A DNA stretch of 64,000 nucleotides from Callorhinus ursinus (lineage: Eukaryota; Chordata; Mammalia; Carnivora; Otariidae), in NCBI RefSeq assembly GCF_003265705.1, contig NW_020312775.1, forward strand, positions 9,117,055 to 9,181,054, read 5' to 3'. This document shows positions 58,073 through 64,000 of this stretch, one piece after another; positions within the stretch are counted from its first letter, which is position 1; each line of letters starts with the position of its first letter. A program made the position numbers and the translations under genes. The notes beneath the pieces are model-generated. The model ran no database searches and was not told the DNA's origin. It saw only the letters and a list, made by a program, of their open reading frames with translations.

Positions 58073-58597
58073 ATGGTGGCTCCGCTGGGGGGTATGTTCT
58101 CTGAGCAGCTACCTGGACACCCCGGGGACTCCAGAAGCCAGACTTTGCTTCTTCAGGCTGTGATAGGCCCTCCAAGAACTTCTACCAGTACCTTGGTGGA
58201 TGAGCTGGAGTCATCTTTTGAGGCTTGCTTTGCTTCTCTTTTGAGTCAGGGCTATGTCAATGGCACGGATCAGCAAGAAATTAGAACTGGTGTTAGTCAG
58301 TGTATCCAGAAATTTCTGGATATTTTGAGACAGACAGAATGTTTTTTCCTCCAAAAAAGATTACAATTATTTGTCCAGGAACCAGAGCAAGTTATCAAAG
58401 AAGATGTCTCTGAACTAAGGAATGAATTATAGCAGAAAGATGTTCTGGTCCAGAAGCACCTGACAAAACTGAGGCATTGGCAGCAGGTGCTGGAGGACAT
58501 CAGTGTGCAGCACAAAAAGCCAGCCATAATCCCTCAGGGCTCCTTGGTTTACCTCCAGCAGGCATCTGCTAATATACCCGCACCGAGAAAAACCTGA
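58073..58597 (+). pseudogene. MED28: MED28-like coding sequence, one in-frame stop
   Basis: From ATG at 58073 to TGA at 58595 are 174 codons, close to the 178 of the human protein, Mediator complex subunit 28, which helps link transcription factors to RNA polymerase II. Recognisable blocks include [18 protein letters not shown] (about 58185-58240), the QCIQKFLDI and [13 protein letters not shown] blocks, and [16 protein letters not shown] (about 58456-58505); the coiled-coil parts are well kept. TAG at 58430-58432 replaces a Gln codon. The region after Met is diverged and slightly shorter. No frameshift is seen. The in-frame codons upstream (57998-58072) are flanking DNA, not an extension. 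Confidence 0.94.
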
Positions 58598-60308
58598 GTC
58601 AAAGTTGACCTGAGGGTGATCTGGCATGTGAGTCAGCTTAAACACAGTTTTGACAAACATTACTTCTTGTGGACATGACATTTTGGAAGAACTCTTTGCC
58701 AAAGAAAAAAAATGATTTTTGTTTAATGGTCTCACTTAAAAATGTCCCCCTATTTTTATAAGCATTATTTCTTGAATACTTTATAAAATGCCTATAGTTT
58801 TAGTGAATCAAGTAAATTTTTCTGTCTTTAGCAAAGTTTAGACTGTTAGCATGATACCACTTACAGATTCCTTTTTATGTTTATTTTTTCCAGTTTGTAT
58901 TTTTTTGTATGACTTAATCTCTTTAGGTTTCCAATTTCAGATTAACTTGTATGATTTGAAGGAAAGTTTGTATGATCTAATCTGAGAATCAGAGGATGAG
59001 GATTTTGGTTGTAGTCCTTTTATGACAATTACCCTTCCATGGTAGTACAGAAAAATAGGTAAATTTGCATATTTCAAGTGTTAAACTATGTCAAGAAGAG
59101 GAATCTAATGCAGCAATGTTTGTAATGCTTCTGGAGCTCTCAGAATGAGGATATTTTGTAAATAGGCTGAAATGATTATAATATCCTAGTGTAGTAGTAT
59201 ACACCTTAGTGTAGTAGTAATACAGTAGGATCCTTACGTTGATGTTGAATATTATTTGGGTTAAGTTTATATTTTCTGTAGTGTTTTTTTTTTCACTTTT
59301 TGGCATGGGGTATGTAGTAAGAGCAGGGATATACTAAATTTTGTTATGATATGCAGTGATGAATCAGTTTAAGTAAGGGGGCAGACTGTTCTCAGCAGGA
59401 AGGTTGAGGCATACATGCAGTATGAGACGTTAAAATTTACTATGATTATCTCTTTTCATTTGGAGTTTTGTTTGGTTGTGTTGTTTTTGTTTGTTATTAT
59501 TTATTTATTTATAGCAGAATTTTCCATTAAGGAAGGTTCTTGCTAATGAGTGACGTTGATTCTAAGGCACTGGGGCCTTGGTGTGGGGAGTGGGCTACAG
59601 GGTGACCCTCAGCGACTTACCACCCTCAAAGATCATGGGAGCCTCAGTGTTGGGAAAATGTTTTACTCTCTTCTTGGTTACACAGGCCAAGGAGATTCTC
59701 TATTGAGCTGCTGTTGAGAAATACAGACCAGCATTGCATGTGGTGTTCCTTGGATGAGATTTTGCCTTCCTGGTTATTTATAGTCTCTTATCAGATTATA
59801 TCTCCTTACCAGAAACAATTGTTCTTATTGTCTTCTGAACAGGCAGTACTTCTACCACTAGGTGTCCTCACTAGATTTTTTTCCTTCAGCCCTGAAGGCC
59901 CCTCCCAACATAATATTGACATCCACCCCTTCACAGTTGTTTGGCCTGGATGCCTCCTGGTCCCTGAAGCTTCTGCATGCCCTCTCTGACACATCCCCAG
60001 GACGCAGGACTTCTCTACCATCCTTGCTTGGTTCTCCCTGGAGATTAGTGATTTGTATTTGTGCTCCTTATGAGAAGTAAGCATTGTACAGGGACCATTT
60101 ATTATTTATTTTTAATGTATAATACTTGTTACTCATTTTTGTTTGTGTGCATATGTGTGGGGCACACAGCGAAGACCAACAAATCCTGTCCATATAGGTT
60201 AAACAAAGCTTTTAAAAGTAGTTTTTACTCACATTCTATGACTTCAAGTTTGTTAATCTGATCACTTCATGCCAATTAGAAGCTCTGATTGGCAGCTTTA
60301 GATTTCTT

Positions 60309-60513
60309 TTTTTTTTTAATTTAAAGATTACTTATTTATTTATTTGACAAAGAGAGAGACAGCAAGTGAGGAAACACAAGCAGGGGGGTGGGAGAGGGAG
60401 AAGCAGGCCTCTCTCTGAGCAGAGAGCCCGATGTGGGGCTTGATCCCAGGACCCTGGGATCATGACCTGAGCTGAAGACAGACACTTAACGACTGAGCCA
60501 CCCATGTGCCCCT
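60309..60513 (-). mobile_element. Can-SINE in MED28 3' UTR, perfect target duplication
   Basis: A minus-strand near-consensus copy. ggcagctttagatttctt is at 60291-60308 and 60514-60531, 18 of 18 identical. Confidence 0.97.
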
Positions 60514-60745
60514 GGCAGCTTTAGATTTCTTGATTAAAAACTTAAACTGGTTAAGTTTTAGGCAGTCTTTCAGTAATAAAGAGATTCTTAGTGAAAAGAT
60601 AGGGAACTATTTTGTTTGGTGCTTAGTGAAAATTTTTGAATTCATGTAAGTACCAATTATTTCCATTTCCTTATTAAATTCAAAAGTTTTCTGTCAAATA
60701 AATAACAATTTTTCAAACTTAAAAAAATAAACTTGAAAAATAAAA

Positions 60746-62799
60746 TCATTTTACCTGTTTATACTTTCATATTTCTTTTATTTTCTCTGATCATCAAATT
60801 TACTTGATTGTGAGTGGTTGAAAATATTACTTTATATTAAAAGAAACAAAGGTTTAATGTAATAAAGTGTGAAATGTTATTCATTGTTAAAACCCTGACT
60901 TCAAAGAATGTGTATTGTAGAAGACTACCTTAGAGGGCATTTTTTTCCCTCTCTTTAGGTATATTTTGGTGGAAAATTAAAGAAGCATTGGGTAAGGCTT
61001 AAATTAGAGCCAGCTCTTTAGCAACCTCTGTGATCCTATCCTATGGCCCCATTGTTCATATAACCCGCCCTGGAGCTTCCGAGGTGAAATCTAAAACCAG
61101 ACCCCATAAATGAAGGGCAGTGAGAGACCGAAGAAAGAGGCAGGCTACTCCAGGTTAATAGGTGACAGTTTTAATAAACAAAGGGTACTTATATCTGAGG
61201 CTTTTCTTGGGTGGCAGTAAGACAAGTGATTCCTTGCACCCTCCCACCAAATCTTAAAACGTTGTAGAGGCCTTACCTAAGTTCAGTCATATATACTATT
61301 CTCAATACCATATCAGTATATCAAGGCTAGGTCCTTGGAGCAGCCTCTGGGAATGGGAAAGGCAAGTGGAACCCACATTCCAAGGACAGGGGAGGGGGTA
61401 AGGAGCTTCTGATAGACTAGGTTTAGCTCATAAGTCAACTGACAATCACATCTGTTCAATGGCATTGGCCCTACTTAGCCCTACACAATAGTAGAGAGCA
61501 GCAGCAAACATGTCTTCATTGGCCATCAGAGACAGAACTACCCTTTTATTTTTATTATCAGTGACTAGAGATATCTGAAGATCTTTGAGCTTGACTAAGA
61601 GAAAAAAAAGCAGAATGATGGTGAAGGCCTTAAGCAAACCATGAGAACACATCACATGTAAGACACTTTCTATGGTACCCAGCTTTATTTGGTTAATGAG
61701 CTAGAGTGTGCATGGGGGGGGGAAGACAGCAAAGAGGAGATTCAGAAAAGTATTTATTTTTTGTCTGCATCGTCATTTTTGTGCCACATAAACTCTGTTT
61801 TTTTTTTTTTTTTTTACCTTTGGCCTGGTATGGCCTTGGAAACAGGCTATATTAAAATAATCCCTGTTCAAATAAAGGATAGATAGAAATATTGCCAATG
61901 AGAAATTTCATCACTTCAAATTTTCATGAAAATGTCTGTTGACCAAATAAGTGACAAGTTGAAGCTAGAGCAAAAAAAATCTAAGATGAGAACTTTAACT
62001 TTGTATTAAGACTATGAAAATGTGCGCCTCCCCCAAAAAAATTTTTCACAGCTCTTGTCATTGACTTATGTCTCTCTCCCTGTGAGTTGGAAAGATTAAA
62101 ACTATTGGCATACAACGAAACAATATCTATATTTATGCCCTAAGCATTTTTTTTACATTTGCTTGCTTGATACTTACCAGTAAATACTCTGACTGAATGC
62201 CATTTCCTTAATAAAAATGCACTTATTTTGACAGATGTCAACTGCATGTACTCTAAAGATTTTAACCAAAACTTCAAACAAGTTTTTTACTTATTTAAAA
62301 TAGACTATGATGTGAAGCCAAGTTACTTAAGAACTTTAATATTGTATGGTATATATTTGGAGGTATTTTAATGGTTTGACAAAAAACTACCTATTAAAGC
62401 AAAGTGACTATGACATTACTATTGAACTATCAAACAGAACATTATTTCAGTGTTCATTAAAAGCTTTTTTTTTTCATTCCTTGGTTAAACATGATTTTTC
62501 CCCCAGAGGAATTTCATATGATAGAATTCTATGGTTTTCAAATTGATATACAATGATATACAACTGGTTGTAGAACGTCTGTGTAACTACAATAGGGTAA
62601 AATCCATCTCTTCCCTTTTTAACCATTATTCTGGTTTTCCTTGGTTAATTTGGTGGAGGGGAGTTTTTTTTTTATAACCATTGGATAAAGAAGAAAGAGC
62701 CTGGGAAACTTCCATTGAACACTATAGTATAATGAGTATTTCTGTGCCATAAACAAAGAGATTTGGACTAATGACTAGACATTAGAGCAAAAGTGATTG
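60746..62799. other. Mostly unassigned DNA, 2 kb
   Basis: No gene. 61030-61500 has LTR-like balance with a reversed poly(A)-type patch (GTTTTAATAAACAAAGGG, 61168), but this is weak. Poly-T runs are at 61798-61816. Confidence 0.35.
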
Positions 62800-63155
62800 C
62801 ATTTTTTATTGCTGTCATAATAAATTACCACAAATTTAGTGGCTATGTGTTACATCCATTTATTATCTCACAGTTCTGTGGGTCAGAAATCTGACATGGA
62901 TTTACCAGGTTAAACCAGGGTTTTACCAGCCTGATATCCTTTCTGGAGGCTCAAGGGGGGAATATGTTTCCTTGTTTATTAAGGTTATTGATATAATTTA
63001 GTTTCTTACAATTTTAGAACTGAGGGCTTCTTTTTCATGCTGGCTGTCACCAAGCTCCATTCCCAGCTTCTAGAGGCTGTCAGCATTCCTCGGTTCATGG
63101 CACCTTTCCTTCACCATTATAGGCAACAATAGACCTTCAGATTTCTCCTGTCTCT
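62800..63155. repeat. Ancient mammal-wide repeat
   Basis: TTATTGCTGTCATAATAAATTACCACAAATTTAGTGGC, TTATCTCACAGTTCTGTGGGTCAGAAATCTGACATGG, CTTTCTGGAGGCTC and CCAGCTTCTAGAGGCTG are typical of a common old mammalian repeat related to 31405-31562. The family name is uncertain. Confidence 0.65.
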
Positions 63156-63156
63156 T

Positions 63157-63860
63157 TTTTTTTATTTAAATTCAATTTAGTTAATATATACTGTATTATT
63201 AGTTTCAAGGGTAGAATTTAGTGATTCAGCAGTTGCATATAACACCCAGTGCTCGTTTAATCAAGTGCCCTCCTTAATGCCCATCAACCAATTACCCCTT
63301 CCCCCTACCCATATGCCCTCCAGCAAACTTCAGTTTGTTTCCTATAGTTAAAGAGTCTCTTATGGTTTTCCTGCCTCTCTGTTTTCATCTTACTTTATTT
63401 TTCTTCCCTTCCCCTATGTGCATCTGTTTTGTTTCTTAAATGCCACATCTAAGTGAAATCATATGGTATTTGTCTGTCTCTGACTGACTTATTTGGCTTA
63501 GCATAATACCCACTAGTCCATCCATGTCCTTGGAAATGGCAAGATTACATTCTTTTTGATGGCTGAGTAATATTTAATTGTATATATTTATCACATATTC
63601 TTTATCCTTTCATCTGTTGATGGACATCTGGGCTTTTTCCATAGTTTAACTATTGTGGACATTGCTCTTATAAACATTGGGGTGCAGGTACCCTTTCGAA
63701 TCACTATGTTTGTATCTTTTGGGTAAATACCTAGTAGTGCAATTGCTTGGTTGTAGGGTAGCTCTATTTTTCAGGAACCTCCATACTGTTTTCCAGAGTG
63801 GCTGCACCAGTTGGCATTCCCACCAACAGTGCAAGAGAGTTCCCCTTTCTCCAGCTCCCT
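63157..63860 (-). mobile_element. L1-I: 5'-truncated older L1, minus strand
   Basis: L1 3' UTR (AACACCCAGTGCTCG, CCATCAACCAATTACCCC) and the C-terminal part of ORF2 (62-codon piece 63646-63834) are visible. Diverged from L1-E, so from an older subfamily. It stops abruptly near 63860. Confidence 0.88.
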
Positions 63861-63879
63861 TAGTTGTAAAATTAAGTTG

Positions 63880-64000
63880 TGTATTTGAGACTTTTCTTGT
63901 TTCTTGAGAAAGGCTTACATTGCTATGTACACTTCCCTCTTAGGACCAACTTTTCTGCATCCCAAAGGTTTTGAACAGTTGTGTTTTCATTTTCATTTGT
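63880..64000 (-). mobile_element. L1 ORF2 fragment at the right edge
   Basis: CCTCTTAGGACCAACTTTTCTGCATCCCAAAGGTTTTGAACAGTTGTGTTTTCATTTTCAT matches, on the minus strand, the ORF2 linker seen in L1-A at 16297-16360. It is not the expected neighbour of 63860, so about 2.5 kb of ORF2 is skipped, or this is a different element. It runs off the window. Confidence 0.75.

Larger units (their letters stand above)
58070..60745 (+). pseudogene. MED28: MED28 processed pseudogene (retrocopy), whole extent
   Basis: Coding part (58073-58597) and a long 3' UTR run without introns. AATAAA at 60697-60702 lies 18 bases before an A-rich run starting at 60721 (worn poly(A) tail), which fixes the 3' end at about 60720. 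A Can-SINE later entered the 3' UTR (60309-60513). A target duplication was not found, and the 5' edge is uncertain by tens of bases because little 5' UTR is present. There is no sign of its own promoter. Confidence 0.88.

Noticed and set aside
1..64000. An undescribed defence, phage-like or operon-type system
   Set aside because: All coding traces belong to retroelements or processed gene copies; no gene cluster with shared regulation is present.

Overview
The window is gene-poor nuclear DNA of a carnivore mammal. The strongest evidence is 18 copies of the carnivore-specific tRNA-derived Can-SINE (SINEC): the tRNA-like head, CT-rich middle and AATAAA-rich tail are plain, and most copies have visible target-site duplications. 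LINE-1 (L1) copies share one family 3' end. The SINE middle region and this L1 3' end look more like the bear/seal/weasel (arctoid) side of Caniformia than dog, but that is inference. I see no intact cellular protein-coding gene, tRNA, rRNA or CRISPR array.

Layout. 1-5727: 3' two-thirds of a plus-strand class II (betaretrovirus-like) endogenous retrovirus: dUTPase end, protease, G-patch, RT, RNase H, integrase, env and 3' LTR. Its genes carry about a dozen stops and frameshifts, although the protease, integrase core and much of env remain open. 5728-8455: unique DNA, L2/MIR relics, one SINE and two related LTR-like repeats, one of which splits a MIR. 8455-12600: relic of an ERVL-type (class III) provirus with an LTR, a tRNA-Leu-type primer site and RNase H debris. 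13490-20124: long minus-strand L1 (L1-A) with a tandem array and a 53-bp inverted repeat in its 5' UTR; 20125-22960 is older L1 DNA. 22960-31560: unique DNA, old repeats and SINEs. 31579-39964: full-length old L1 (L1-C) with a perfect 16-bp target duplication. It holds a CDK2AP1 retrocopy, which in turn holds a truncated L1 and a SINE; another SINE sits in the L1 3' part. 39981-45400: unique DNA, a SINE pair, a CA microsatellite and L2/MIR. 45422-53470: a truncated minus L1, then 15 bp later a near-full-length plus L1 (L1-B), both apparently set in an older L1. 54200-64000: unique DNA, SINEs, an LTR-like repeat, a MED28 retrocopy (58073-60720) and L1 fragments running off the right edge.

How it works together. 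Nothing here looks like a working gene set. The window records successive waves of insertion: MIR/L2 and old L1, then ERVL, then L1-C, then gene retrocopies, Can-SINEs, younger L1s and the betaretrovirus-like provirus. L1 machinery explains the SINEs and both retrocopies. The best targets for follow-up are the class II provirus, the L1-A 5' UTR hairpin/tandem array and the nested CDK2AP1 locus.
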